Positions 46,370 to 55,675 of a stretch of 64,000 bases of DNA are shown here, piece after piece. The stretch's first letter is position 1. Each line of letters opens with the position of its first letter. Origin of the DNA: CAVOOW01 sp963697675. GTDB taxonomy: Bacteria; Actinomycetota; Actinomycetes; JACCUZ01. A program made the position numbers and the translations under genes. The notes beneath the pieces are model-generated. The model did not search any database, was not told where the DNA came from, and saw only the letters and a program-made list of their open reading frames with translations. The stretch spans positions 1,240,001-1,304,000 of the forward strand of contig CAVOOW010000006.1 in the NCBI GenBank assembly GCA_963697675.1. Reading direction: 5' to 3'.

Positions 46370-47546
46370 GGGCGCAGCCGGCTCGCGCAGCCGGACAAGT
46401 GCATAGAGCGCCGCCAGGCCGAGACCGGCCGTCATCACCGCGAGCAGGATGTGGAAGTCGACGAACCCGACCAGTGCTGCGCCGGCCGCGATGGAGGCGA
46501 CCTGTGGGAGGCCGATCAGCGTCTCGAAGGTTGTGAACACCCGGCCCTGGATGGCGGCCGGCGTGTGTCGTTGCAGCAGCGTCGTGATGCAGACGACGGT
46601 GATCGGCAGGCCCGCGCCGATCGACACCTGCGCGAGAGCAACGACCCAGGCGTTCGGCACCATCGACAACGCGGAACCGACAGCCACGAGGCCGAGCCCC
46701 ACCGCCACCGGCCGTTGCTCACCGGTGCGCCGGATGAGCATCGTGATGAGCACGCCACCGGTGATCGCTCCGACGCCCATCGCGCTCTGCAGGATGCCCA
46801 GGAAGGTGACGGGCTTGTGCAGCCCCTGGTCGACGACGGCGAAGAAGACCGATTCGGCAAGCCCCAGCGCCAGCATCGCCGTGACGACGCAGATCGCCGC
46901 GGCCCGCAGGATCGGCGTGCTGCGGATGTGGGTGAGGCCGGACGAGATCTGGGCGGTGAACGGCTCCCCAGGCGTCGGTCGCGGCTTCGCTTCTGGCACC
47001 CGCATGGCCAGCAGGGCGATGGCGGAGATCACGAACGTCGCGGCATCCAGTACGGCTGTGGAGTGCCCACCCAGCCAGGCGTAGAGGCCGGCACCTGCGG
47101 CAGGTCCGATCAGGCGCAGCGACTCGCGGACGGTGGACAGCGAGCCGTTGGCCTGGCCGAGCGCACTCTCGGGCAGCATCGTGTGCAACAGCGCCGATCG
47201 CGCGGACTGGAACGTGACGAGCGAGGCGCCGTAGACCGCCGCGACGGCATAGATGATCCACAGGTCGCCGCGGTCGTGCACGAACAGCAGCCCGAGCAGT
47301 GCGACCGCCGTGACGAGGTCGACGACGATCATCACCTGGCGGCGCCGGAACCGATCGATGACCAGGCCACCCAGTGGCGCCAGCAGGGTCGGCAGTCCCA
47401 GGGCGACGAAGACGCTGCCGGCCACCGCGTTGGAACCGCTGAGGTCCTTGGCCCACATGCCGAGGGTGAGCAGCATTGCCGTGTCGCCGAACATCGACAG
47501 CGTCTGGCCGATCATCAGCAGCCGGAAGTCGCGGTGTCGCAGCAGC

Positions 47547-48224
47547 TCACGCATCGTGGGCACCATCCCGTGGGTCGGTGTCTGCCGACTGATCCCCGTC
47601 CGGCTCGTCGAGGTCCCCGACCTCTGGCAACGGCCCCGGACCCATATCGAGCGCGTCTGCTCGCGGGAAACCGTGGGCGAACATGTGCACGAGTCGCGCG
47701 CCTTCGGGCCTTTCCGCGCCGTCGGCCAGCCGATCCAGGTACGGACGCCACATCGCCAGCAGCTGCTCGCCGATCTCCTGGAGCTCCGCCGACGTGAGCC
47801 AGCCACCGAAGTTGGAGTGGATGGCAGCCTGGACCCACTCCGGCTCGAACTCGTCCTGCCGGGCCAGGTACTGGTCAAGAGTCGCGTTGTCACGATCGCG
47901 AATCACTCGGCCGAGCGCCTCACCCGCGGCCCGGGTGCCGGCGGGCACGTCCGGACCGGTCTCCCAGCGGTTCCCGATCGTCACGACCTGCCAGGGGCGC
48001 TGCCGGCCGGTGCCACCGGCGGCCTCCTCGACGAATCCGTACTTGGCGAGCATCCGCAGGTGGAAGGAGCACGACGAGGGCGACTCCCCGACCAGGGCAG
48101 CGCACTGGGTCGCCGTCAGCGGCCCCCGAAAGGTGAGCTGCTCGATGAGTTCGATGCGGAGCGGATGGGCGAGGGCGCGCATGGTACGGGCGTCCTCGAG
48201 TTGGCGGGGCTCATAGGTCGGCAC
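47547..48224 (-). CDS. ArsR-like winged-helix regulator
   Basis: 225 aa. N-terminal HTH (ARTMRALAHPLRIELIEQL, LTATQCAALVGESPSSCSFHLRMLAKYGFVEEA) followed by a 120-residue helical effector part, as in the HTH_20 subgroup linked to MFS pumps. Start: GTG 48224; only four bases separate it from a perfect operator-like palindrome, so the mRNA may be leaderless. Overlaps the MFS gene downstream. Confidence 0.88.
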   Translation of the reverse strand: MPTYEPRQLEDARTMRALAHPLRIELIEQLTFRGPLTATQCAALVGESPSSCSFHLRMLAKYGFVEEAAGGTGRQRPWQVVTIGNRWETGPDVPAGTRAAGEALGRVIRDRDNATLDQYLARQDEFEPEWVQAAIHSNFGGWLTSAELQEIGEQLLAMWRPYLDRLADGAERPEGARLVHMFAHGFPRADALDMGPGPLPEVGDLDEPDGDQSADTDPRDGAHDA

Positions 48225-48228
48225 CTAT

Positions 48229-48248
48229 CGAAAGTAATCTTTCGAAAG
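48229..48248. promoter_or_regulatory. Operator of the ArsR-MFS pair
   Basis: CGAAAG TAAT CTTTCG is a perfect inverted repeat (48229-48244); CTTTCGAAAG (48239-48248) is a second one sharing the right half. Directly upstream of the regulator start, so likely autoregulation. Confidence 0.7.
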
Positions 48249-48282
48249 GGTTCTTGTCAAGGAGTCCGGACTCCCCAGCGGC

Positions 48283-48370
48283 TGACTCCGCCTCAGCAGG
48301 CGAACCATTGCCTCAGCGAGGCTTGCCGGCCTGCTGGGGCGACGTCCGGCCTGCCAAACGTGGTCAACTG
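48283..48370. repeat. CCAAACGTGGTCAACTG palindromic element
   Basis: Ends GCCAAACGTGGTCAACTG and contains GCCTCAGCAGGCGAAC and GGCCTGCTGGGGCGACG, as in the copies at 26754 and 30645. Between the arsR start and the exported-protein gene. Confidence 0.82.
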
Positions 48371-48590
48371 CGAAACGGGTGGGGCCAGAGCGCTGCTCGG
48401 TGAATGACATCTCGCTCATGTGTTCGCAATGCGGACATCGGACTGAAGTTCTTCACCCGTTCTGCCGAAGCCTTTCGGGTAGGTATTCCTCACCCTTTCG
48501 GCTCCTTCGGCGGACATTTCCGATCAATAAACTGGAAGCCCCAACTCCGGACCCACTCCGCATACCAGGCGAGACGAGCGACGAGGACTT
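48371..48590. other. AT-richer gap before the exported-protein gene
   Basis: Between the arsR-type start and the gene at 48591 there are 366 bases, of which the first part is operator and palindrome. The remaining 220 bases are visibly AT-richer than the surroundings, with short hairpins around TTTCGGGTAGG and CCTTTCGG. I see no gene and no riboswitch consensus I can support. Confidence 0.4.
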
Positions 48591-49442
48591 ATGGGCAGGT
48601 ACGCAGCCGTGGGCGACGCCGGGAGCACGACCGGCATCGCGACGACGATCCTTGCGCTGCTCAGCGCCGGAACGCTCGCAAGCATCACCCTTGTCGGCGT
48701 CCACCAGCTCGCCCCCGGCATCTCGGAGCAACTCGGCATCAGCGCACCGTCGTCGGTTCAGGCACCGGCCGGCGTGAAGGTCACCCGGCGAGCGGCCAAG
48801 CCAACGTCGCAAGGCCCGGCGCAGGAGCGTCCCTCGAAGCCCCGTACCCCGTCGTTGACCGGTGTCGCGGTCACCCCGGTGCGCGGCACGTCTTCCACAC
48901 CGCAGCGCAGCGTCACCGAGGTGGTGATCCATCCCGTCGCCGCCGTCGTGACGACCCCCTCGAAGGCGGTCCCGCCGCCTGCCGCGGTTCCGACGCGGCC
49001 GGCGGTGGCAACTCCCTCGCCGAGCGCCGCGCCAGGGACCCACTCCCGCGGCCACGATCACGCGTCCCGGGGCCATGAGTCACGCCGAAGCCATACCGCT
49101 TCGCGAGACCGAGACCGGGTCGGCGACAACAGCCGGACCGCTCGGGCGCACCGCGGCAGCAGCGGGTGTGCCGGCCACGACGCGCGCAACCACCGCTCGT
49201 ACCCCGGCAATGGGTCCGGCGACGCGCGCGCACGCAGAGGGCAGGGCAACCACGGCGACGGCCGTGGGCACGGCCAGCATGGCAACCGCGGCGACCACGG
49301 CGCACAGGGCCAGGGCGACGACCGCGGGCAGCGCAACGGCGGCCACGGCGACGACCACGAGGCACGCGGCCAGGGCGACGACAGCGGGCACGGCCGCACG
49401 ACCGCGACCGGCAGCGGCGTAGCCGGGCGCCAGGCTGGGTAG
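48591..49442 (+). CDS. Exported low-complexity protein, His/Gly/Asp-rich C-terminus
   Basis: 283 aa. One hydrophobic N-terminal segment (GIATTILALLSAGTLASITLVG, about 14-35) would export or anchor it. A Pro/Thr/Val linker follows, then from about residue 150 a Gly/His/Asp/Arg-rich tail with repeated GHG, GQGDD and HGDD motifs. The tail could bind metal or cell-wall polymer or be disordered. No enzymatic domain. Start ATG 48591 after GACGAGGAC. Orphan, no family recognised. Confidence 0.65.
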   Translation: MGRYAAVGDAGSTTGIATTILALLSAGTLASITLVGVHQLAPGISEQLGISAPSSVQAPAGVKVTRRAAKPTSQGPAQERPSKPRTPSLTGVAVTPVRGTSSTPQRSVTEVVIHPVAAVVTTPSKAVPPPAAVPTRPAVATPSPSAAPGTHSRGHDHASRGHESRRSHTASRDRDRVGDNSRTARAHRGSSGCAGHDARNHRSYPGNGSGDARARRGQGNHGDGRGHGQHGNRGDHGAQGQGDDRGQRNGGHGDDHEARGQGDDSGHGRTTATGSGVAGRQAG

Positions 49443-49629
49443 TCCGACTACGTGATGTCAGCGCCACGCCGGTAGGTTGACCCCGCGCCTCCTAGAGTGA
49501 GGAACGCCACCACGGCCGTTTGCCGTCGTGCCTGCTTCGCGGAGACCCCGCACGGCGAGCATGGTGGCGACGCCCGGACGACGGGACGCGGCAACCCCGC
49601 CCACCGTTGCGAGTGAACGAGGAGTGCAC

Positions 49630-50775
49630 GTGACCGACAGTGCGTTTGAAGTCATCGCTGACGCCGCGCCCACGGACGCGACAGCCCCGCTCGTGCAGCC
49701 GGTGTCCGACCAGCCCGACCTCGTCCAGCTGCTCACCCCGGAGGGCGAGCGCGTCGAGCACCCGGACTACTCCATCGACATCAGCGAAGCCGAGCTGCGC
49801 GAGATCTACCGCGATCTCGTGCTGGTCCGCCGGGTCGATTCCGAGGCCACCGCGCTGCAACGGCAGGGCGAGCTGGGCATCTGGGCCAGCTGTCTGGGCC
49901 AGGAGGCAGCCCAGGTCGGGTCCGGGCGCGCGATGCTGGAGGACGACTACGCGTTCCCGACCTACCGCGAGCACGGCGTGGCTTGGTGCCGCGGGGTCGA
50001 CCCGCTGAACCTGCTCGGCCTGTTCCGCGGCGTGAACCACGGCGGCTGGGACCCGAACGAGAAGAACTTCCACCTCTACACGATCGTGATCGGCGCGCAG
50101 ACCCTGCACGCCACCGGTTATGCCATGGGGATGCAGAAGGACGGCGCCGAGAGCGCGGTCGTCGCTTACTTCGGTGACGGCGCGACGAGCCAGGGTGACG
50201 TCAACGAGGCGTTCATCTTCGCCAGCGTCTTCAACGCACCGGTCGTGTTCTTCTGCCAGAACAACCAGTGGGCCATCTCCGAGCCGATCGAGAAGCAGTC
50301 GCGCATCCCGCTCTACCAGCGGGCGCTCGGCTTCGGCTTCCCCGGCATCCGGGTCGACGGCAACGACGTCCTGGCCGTGCTGGCCGTCACGCGCGCGGCG
50401 CTGCAGAACGCGCGGGAGGGCAACGGCCCGACCCTGGTCGAGGCCTACACCTATCGGATGGGTGCGCACACGACGTCGGATGACCCGACGCGCTATCGGC
50501 TCTCCGACGAGTTGGAGTCGTGGAAGCTGAAGGACCCCGTCGCGCGGATGAAGGCCTATCTGTCCCGCAACGGCTATGCCGACCAGGCCTTCTTCGATGC
50601 GCTGGACAAGGAGTCCGACGAGTTGGCGGTCCACGTCCGTAAGGGCTGCCTCGAGATGCCCGACCCGGAGCCGCTGGCGGTCTTCGACCACGTCTACGCC
50701 GAGCGGCACCCTCTTCTCGAGGAGGAGCGGGCGCAGTTTGCCGCCTACCTCGACACGTTCGAGGGGAGCCACTGA
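49630..50775 (+). CDS. 2-oxoacid dehydrogenase E1 component, alpha subunit
   Basis: 381 aa. Thiamine diphosphate motif AYFGDGATSQGDVNEAFIFASVFNAPVVF...N (GDG-X~25-N), QGELGIWASCLGQEAAQVG and YRMGAHTTSDDPTRYR. With E1 beta and E2 directly downstream it forms a pyruvate or branched-chain 2-oxoacid dehydrogenase; the alpha2beta2 type and E2 architecture favour the branched-chain (BkdA-like) assignment. GTG 49630 after AGGAG; the open frame to 49528 is not conserved. Confidence 0.93.
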   Translation: MTDSAFEVIADAAPTDATAPLVQPVSDQPDLVQLLTPEGERVEHPDYSIDISEAELREIYRDLVLVRRVDSEATALQRQGELGIWASCLGQEAAQVGSGRAMLEDDYAFPTYREHGVAWCRGVDPLNLLGLFRGVNHGGWDPNEKNFHLYTIVIGAQTLHATGYAMGMQKDGAESAVVAYFGDGATSQGDVNEAFIFASVFNAPVVFFCQNNQWAISEPIEKQSRIPLYQRALGFGFPGIRVDGNDVLAVLAVTRAALQNAREGNGPTLVEAYTYRMGAHTTSDDPTRYRLSDELESWKLKDPVARMKAYLSRNGYADQAFFDALDKESDELAVHVRKGCLEMPDPEPLAVFDHVYAERHPLLEEERAQFAAYLDTFEGSH

Positions 50776-50776
50776 C

Positions 50777-51760
50777 ATGGCGCAGATCACGCTGGCCAAG
50801 GGCATCAACATGGGCCTGCGCAAGGCCATGGAGGCCAACCCGAAGGTTCTCGTCATGGGTGAGGACGTCGGGAAGCTGGGCGGCGTCTTCCGGGTGACCG
50901 ACGGACTGCAGAAGGACTTCGGCGAGGGTCGGGTCATCGACACCCCGCTCGCCGAGTCGGGCATCATCGGCACGGCGATCGGCCTGGCGTTGCGCGGCTA
51001 CCGCCCGGTCTGCGAGATCCAGTTCGACGGATTCGTCTACCCCGCGTTCGACCAGATCGTCAGCCAGCTGGCGAAGATGCGGGCCCGGGCCCTGGGCAAG
51101 GTCAGCCTGCCTGTCGTCATCCGCATCCCCGTCGGTGGCGGCATCGGCGCGGTCGAGCACCACAGCGAGTCGAACGAGGCCTACTTCGCGCACACCGCCG
51201 GGCTCAAGGTCGTCGTGTGCTCCAACCCGGTCGATGCCTACTTCATGATCCAGCAGGCGATCGCCACCGAAGACCCGGTGATCCTCTACGAGCCCAAGCG
51301 CCGCTACTGGGAGAAGGCCGATCTCGACGAGTCGCAGACGCTCGCGGACGCCACCCCGCTGCACCAGGCGCGCGTCGTACGCGAGGGCGTCGACATCACC
51401 GTCGCGGCCTACGGGCCGATGGTGAAGACCGCGATGGAGGCAGCCACCGCGGCGGAGGAGGAGGGCAAGTCGATCGAGGTCGTCGACCTGCGCTCCCTGT
51501 CACCGCTCGACATGCCCACGGTGCGGGCGTCGGTGGAGAAGACCGGCCGGCTCGTGGTCGTGCACGAGGCCCCGGTGTTCCTCGGGATGGGAGCGGAAAT
51601 CGCTGCCCGGATCGCCGAGCAGTGCTTCTACAGCCTCGAGGCACCCGTGATGCGGGTCGGCGGCTTCGACACGCCCTACCCGCCCAGCCGTCTGGAAGAG
51701 GACTACCTGCCCGACCTCGACCGGATCCTCGATGCCGTCGACCGCTCTCTCGCTTTCTAG
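50777..51760 (+). CDS. 2-oxoacid dehydrogenase E1 component, beta subunit
   Basis: 327 aa. VLVMGEDVGKLGGVFRVTDGL, RVIDTPLAESGIIGTAIGLALRG, GGGIGAVEHHSESNEAYFAHTAGLKVV and the C-terminal transketolase-like end VLRSLSPLD-like VVDLRSLSPLDMPTVRASVE. Starts one base after the alpha-subunit stop. Confidence 0.94.
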   Translation: MAQITLAKGINMGLRKAMEANPKVLVMGEDVGKLGGVFRVTDGLQKDFGEGRVIDTPLAESGIIGTAIGLALRGYRPVCEIQFDGFVYPAFDQIVSQLAKMRARALGKVSLPVVIRIPVGGGIGAVEHHSESNEAYFAHTAGLKVVVCSNPVDAYFMIQQAIATEDPVILYEPKRRYWEKADLDESQTLADATPLHQARVVREGVDITVAAYGPMVKTAMEAATAAEEEGKSIEVVDLRSLSPLDMPTVRASVEKTGRLVVVHEAPVFLGMGAEIAARIAEQCFYSLEAPVMRVGGFDTPYPPSRLEEDYLPDLDRILDAVDRSLAF

Positions 51761-51774
51761 AGGAGTCCAAAGCA

Positions 51775-53304
51775 ATGAAGCAGTTCAAGCTCCCGGACGT
51801 CGGCGAGGGTCTTACCGAGGCCGAGATCGTGTCGTGGAAGGTCAAGCCCGGCGACACGGTGAAGGTCAACGAGATCGTCGTCGAGATCGAGACCGCCAAG
51901 TCGCTCGTCGAGCTGCCGTCGCCGTTCGCGGGTGTCGTGACCGAGCTGCTCGTCGCCGAGGGAACGACGGTCGACGTCGGCACGCCGATCATCACCGTCG
52001 ACACGGGTGAGCCGGGTGATGCTGACGCTCTGTCTGGTGGCGACGCGGCTGCCGGCGACCCGCCTGCTCGTGACGACATGGCGCCACCCGTCCCCGCCGC
52101 AGCCGGAGAGATCGCGACGCCGGGTGACGACGTGGCCATCGAAGCCGGCCTGATCGGCGGCCCCGCGCCGGGCGGGCGCACCTCGGTGCTGGTCGGCTAC
52201 GGTCCGCGTACGACCTCGGCGGTGCGCCGTCCGCGTAAGGGTCACGCGCCGACGCCGTCCGCCTCCGCGGCGGCAGCCCAGCAGGCCGTGCAGACCTCGA
52301 TGATGACCACGCCCGTCCCGCTGGTCGAGCCCGACGTCGACGAGGCAGAGCTCTCGGCTCCGGCGACGACGTCGCGTGCGTTGACGACCGGCGAGGCGAA
52401 GGTGCTCGCCAAGCCGCCGGTGCGCAAGCTGGCCAAGGACCTCGGCGTCGACCTCTCGACGGTGCAGGCATCCGGGCCTGGCGGCACGATCACCCGCGAC
52501 GACGTCGAGGCAGCAGCTTCCACCGGTCAGCAGGTCCGGGATGGTCTCGGCGCGGGCGGGGCGACCAGCTCCGGCGCCGGATGGTTCGCGTATGCCGACG
52601 GCGGCGAGCGCGAGACGCGCGTACCCGTGAAGGGCGTGCGCAAGATGATCGCCCAGGCGATGGTCGCGTCCGCCTTCACGGCCCCCCACGTGACCGAGTG
52701 GGTCACGATCGACGTGACGCGTTCGATGGACCTGGTCGAGCGGCTAAAGTCCGACCGCGCCTTCAGCGACGTCAAGGTCAGCCCGCTCCTGCTGGTCGCC
52801 AAGGCGCTGATCCTGGCGATCAAGCGGCATCCCGAGATCAGCGCCGCGTGGGACGAGGCCAACCAGGAGATCGTCTACAAGCGCTACGTCAACCTCGGCA
52901 TCGCAGCGGCCACCCCTCGCGGCCTGATCGTCCCGAACATCAAGGACGCCGACCGCCTGTCGCTGCTCGAGCTCGCCCAGGCGATGGCCGGGCTGACGGC
53001 GACCGCCCGCGAGGGCCGCACGCAGCCGGCCGAGATGGCGGGCGGCACGATCACCATCACCAACGTCGGGGTGTTCGGCGTCGACAGCGGCACACCGATC
53101 CTCAACCCGGGCGAGTCCGCGATCCTCTGCTTCGGGGCCGTCCGGGACATGCCGTGGGTCGTCGACGGTGAGATCGTGGTGCGCAAGGTGACCCAGCTCG
53201 CGCTGTCCTTCGACCACCGGCTCATCGACGGCGAGCTCGGCTCGCGTTTCCTTGCCGACATCGCCCGACTGCTCGAGGATCCCGCGACCGCCCTGCTCTG
53301 GTAG
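51775..53304 (+). CDS. Dihydrolipoyl acyltransferase E2
   Basis: 509 aa. One lipoyl domain (about 1-78; lipoylated Lys in IETAKSLVE), an Ala/Pro-rich linker, the peripheral subunit-binding domain (about 218-255, KPPVRKLAKDLGVDLSTVQASGPGGTITRDDV) and the acyltransferase core with SFDHRLIDGELG (HxxxDG). ATG 51775 after AGAGGAG. Last of the three-gene operon; the E3 gene is not in the window. A 92-bp palindrome follows 7 nt later. Confidence 0.95.
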   Translation: MKQFKLPDVGEGLTEAEIVSWKVKPGDTVKVNEIVVEIETAKSLVELPSPFAGVVTELLVAEGTTVDVGTPIITVDTGEPGDADALSGGDAAAGDPPARDDMAPPVPAAAGEIATPGDDVAIEAGLIGGPAPGGRTSVLVGYGPRTTSAVRRPRKGHAPTPSASAAAAQQAVQTSMMTTPVPLVEPDVDEAELSAPATTSRALTTGEAKVLAKPPVRKLAKDLGVDLSTVQASGPGGTITRDDVEAAASTGQQVRDGLGAGGATSSGAGWFAYADGGERETRVPVKGVRKMIAQAMVASAFTAPHVTEWVTIDVTRSMDLVERLKSDRAFSDVKVSPLLLVAKALILAIKRHPEISAAWDEANQEIVYKRYVNLGIAAATPRGLIVPNIKDADRLSLLELAQAMAGLTATAREGRTQPAEMAGGTITITNVGVFGVDSGTPILNPGESAILCFGAVRDMPWVVDGEIVVRKVTQLALSFDHRLIDGELGSRFLADIARLLEDPATALLW

Positions 53305-53310
53305 TCCCGA

Positions 53311-53402
53311 GGAATCGACCACGTTCAGCAGGCGTACGGACGGTTCGCAAGGCGTGCAGACATGGCGAACCGTCCGCTGGCATGCTGAACGTGGTCGACT
53401 TC
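53311..53402. repeat. 92-bp intergenic palindrome (GACCACGTTC family)
   Basis: GGAATCGACCACGTTCAGCA ... CGGACGGTTCGC ... GCGAACCGTCCG ... TGCTGAACGTGGTCGACTTC. Starts 7 nt after the E2 stop: a good terminator candidate for the operon. Confidence 0.92.
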
Positions 53403-53424
53403 AGGGCCGCTAGGGTGCTGCGTC

Positions 53425-54864
53425 GTGCAAACTTCTACGCCTGGCGAGCTGACGCCGGCCGCAGTCCGCTCCGCTGTCGACTACTGGGACAGCTGGCTCG
53501 CCTTCCGGCAGACCTTCGACCGACTGCCCGGCGTGCAGGCAGCGGTGTGGCACGGCGATGAGCTGGTGTTGTCGACGGCGCACGGCAAGGCGGACATCGG
53601 CAGCGGAGCAGAGCTCACAGCGTCGCATCTGTTCCGCGTCGCGTCGCACTCCAAGACCTTCACGGCGACCGCCGTGTTCCGCCTGCTGGAGGCGGGACGG
53701 CTGCGGCTGGACGACCGCGTCGACGCGTGGCTGGGGTGGATGGTCGGGCAGCCGCTCGGTGACCGGACGCTTCGCGAGCTGCTGGCCCATGGCGGCGGCG
53801 TCGTGCGCGACGGGCTCGACCGCGACTTCTGGCAGCTCGCTCGTACGTTCCCGGACCAGGCGGCCCTGCAGGCCGCGGCTACGGAACGGGCCGACGTGCT
53901 GCCCGCCAACCAGGAGTTCAAGTACTCCAACATCGGCTATGCGCTGCTCGGGCAGGTGATCGAAGCGGTGTCCGGGTCGTCGTACGGCGACTTCGTGCAG
54001 GGCGAGGTTCTCGACCGCCTGGGCCTGCGCAACACCGGACCGGAGCTTGACCCAGCTCGGGCGCACGACTACGCGGTCGGCTACAGCTCGCTGGCCTACG
54101 CCGACGACCGGATCCCGATCGATCACGTGAACACGCGTGCGATGGCGGCGGCCGCAGGCTTCTACAGCACGGCCGAGGACATGTGCCGCTATGCCTCGGC
54201 GCACTTCCTGGGCGACGAGCGGCTGCTGACCGACCGGTCCAAGAGGCTCATGCAGCGCAACGAGTGGAACGTTGAGGGTGCTGACTCGCACTATGGCCTC
54301 GGCTTCGCGATCCAGGAGGTCGGCGGTCGGCGACTGGTCGGTCACGGGGGCGGCTATCCGGGGCACATCACCAACACGCTGTTCGACCCGGTCGGCCGGT
54401 TCGCCGTCTGCGTCCTGACCAACGCCATCGACGGGCCGGCCGAGCAACTGGTGACCGCAGCGGTCCGTCTGGTCAACCTTGCGGCGCAGAGTCCGCAGGC
54501 GCCGGCGCCCGCCGTCGACCAGGCGGGCATGGACCGGCTCTGTGGGCGCTACGCGAACCTGTGGGGTGTGCTCGACATCGTGCGCCTGGGCGTTGCGCTC
54601 TACGCGATCGATCCCAGCGCCGGGGACCCCACGGAGGAGCCGCTCAAGCTCGATGTCACCGGGCCGACCACGGTTCGCGTGGGCCACGAGCACGGCTATG
54701 GATCCGCCGGCGAGACGATGGAGTTCGACCTCACCGACGACGGCCGGGTGCGGTCGATCGGGGGCAGCAGCGGCACGAGCTGGCCGTTCGACGTGTTCAG
54801 CACGGCGGTCGCCGCGCGCGATCGCGTCGAGGTCGGAGCGTCGATCCGCCCGGTCACGGGGTAA
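53425..54864 (+). CDS. Serine beta-lactamase-like (class C fold) hydrolase
   Basis: 479 aa. SxxK in VASHSKTFTATAVFRLLE (about 71-74), YSN in FKYSNIGYALLGQVIEAVSG and HGG-type third motif in VGHGGGYPG. No signal peptide, so likely a cytoplasmic esterase/peptidase rather than a beta-lactamase. The C-terminal 120 residues form an extra beta-rich domain. Start: GTG 53425. Its end overlaps the convergent MDMPI gene by 11 nt. Confidence 0.87.
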   Translation: MQTSTPGELTPAAVRSAVDYWDSWLAFRQTFDRLPGVQAAVWHGDELVLSTAHGKADIGSGAELTASHLFRVASHSKTFTATAVFRLLEAGRLRLDDRVDAWLGWMVGQPLGDRTLRELLAHGGGVVRDGLDRDFWQLARTFPDQAALQAAATERADVLPANQEFKYSNIGYALLGQVIEAVSGSSYGDFVQGEVLDRLGLRNTGPELDPARAHDYAVGYSSLAYADDRIPIDHVNTRAMAAAAGFYSTAEDMCRYASAHFLGDERLLTDRSKRLMQRNEWNVEGADSHYGLGFAIQEVGGRRLVGHGGGYPGHITNTLFDPVGRFAVCVLTNAIDGPAEQLVTAAVRLVNLAAQSPQAPAPAVDQAGMDRLCGRYANLWGVLDIVRLGVALYAIDPSAGDPTEEPLKLDVTGPTTVRVGHEHGYGSAGETMEFDLTDDGRVRSIGGSSGTSWPFDVFSTAVAARDRVEVGASIRPVTG

Positions 54865-55675
54865 AGCAGAGCCGGTCGACGAGGCGTTGGGCGAGCACGC
54901 GGTCGCCGTCGATCTCGACGACCGCGTCGGCGGGCGACATGCGCCCGCCCAGCAGCCGCACCCAGGTCGTCCAGTCCGCGCTCACCACCGTGGTCGGCTC
55001 CTCCAGCGGTACGCGCGGGGCCGCGCCCCGACCGTCCGGGCCGACCGCGACGTCGGCGGCGAAAGCAAGGGCGCCCGTCGACTGCAAGCGCAGGCTCTGC
55101 CCGGCGACCGCACCGGCCCGGCGGGCGAACAGCAACGGCAGTGCTCCGAGCAGCATTTCCTTCGTGACCAGCGCGCCCGGCCCGTCGAGGTTGCCCGGCC
55201 GGGTCACCGCTCGCCGCACGTCCTGCTCGTGCATCCAGGCGTCGAAGGCCCGGTTGCGCAGCAGCTCTGTCGTGTCCCAGTCCTCGTCGGCGACCACCCG
55301 GGTCGGCGGCTGGTCGGTCCGCATGGCCAGCATCTGTGGCAGCCGTTGGTCGAGACACGTCCGCAGCTCGTCGACGACCTCGCCCGGCACAGCGTCGCGC
55401 CGGGCCGCAACGCCTCGTTCCATGTGCCGGCCGAAGTCGCTGCGCACGTGAGGGCCGAACGACGCGAGCGGCGGCGGCGGTTCGCCGGACAGCAGCTCGG
55501 CCTCGACCGAGGCCAGGTGGGCGACGATGTCCTGCACCGACCAACCCGGCAGGTCCGTCGGCCTGCGCCAGTCGTCGGCGTCCAGGTCGTCGGCCACCGA
55601 GAGCAGGCTGCGGACGGCCTGCTCGAAGGCGTCGACGTAGCCCTCGCTCTCCACGACGTGCGAGGCTAGTGCCAT
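54854..55675 (-). CDS. Maleylpyruvate-isomerase-family mycothiol-dependent enzyme
   Basis: 273 aa. DinB-like helical N-terminus (about 10-150: DADDWRRPTDLPGWSVQDIVAHLASVEAEL, NRAFDAWMHEQDVRRAV) with the His residues that would bind a metal, then an SCP2-like C-terminal part (LRLQSTGALAFAADVAVG, DAVVEIDGDRVLAQRL). Family members use mycothiol. The ATG at 55675 shares bases with the divergent ATG at 55674; a GTG at 55654 is an alternative start. Confidence 0.87.
   Translation of the reverse strand: MALASHVVESEGYVDAFEQAVRSLLSVADDLDADDWRRPTDLPGWSVQDIVAHLASVEAELLSGEPPPPLASFGPHVRSDFGRHMERGVAARRDAVPGEVVDELRTCLDQRLPQMLAMRTDQPPTRVVADEDWDTTELLRNRAFDAWMHEQDVRRAVTRPGNLDGPGALVTKEMLLGALPLLFARRAGAVAGQSLRLQSTGALAFAADVAVGPDGRGAAPRVPLEEPTTVVSADWTTWVRLLGGRMSPADAVVEIDGDRVLAQRLVDRLCFTP

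Noticed and set aside
48371..48590. c-di-AMP (ydaO) riboswitch before the exported protein
   Set aside because: Such riboswitches precede actinobacterial wall genes, but the conserved core strings are not found here.
48379..48777. Frame with CSQCGH and HPFC as a zinc-finger protein
   Set aside because: It overlaps the exported-protein gene in another frame and has no ribosome site; two Cys pairs can arise by chance.
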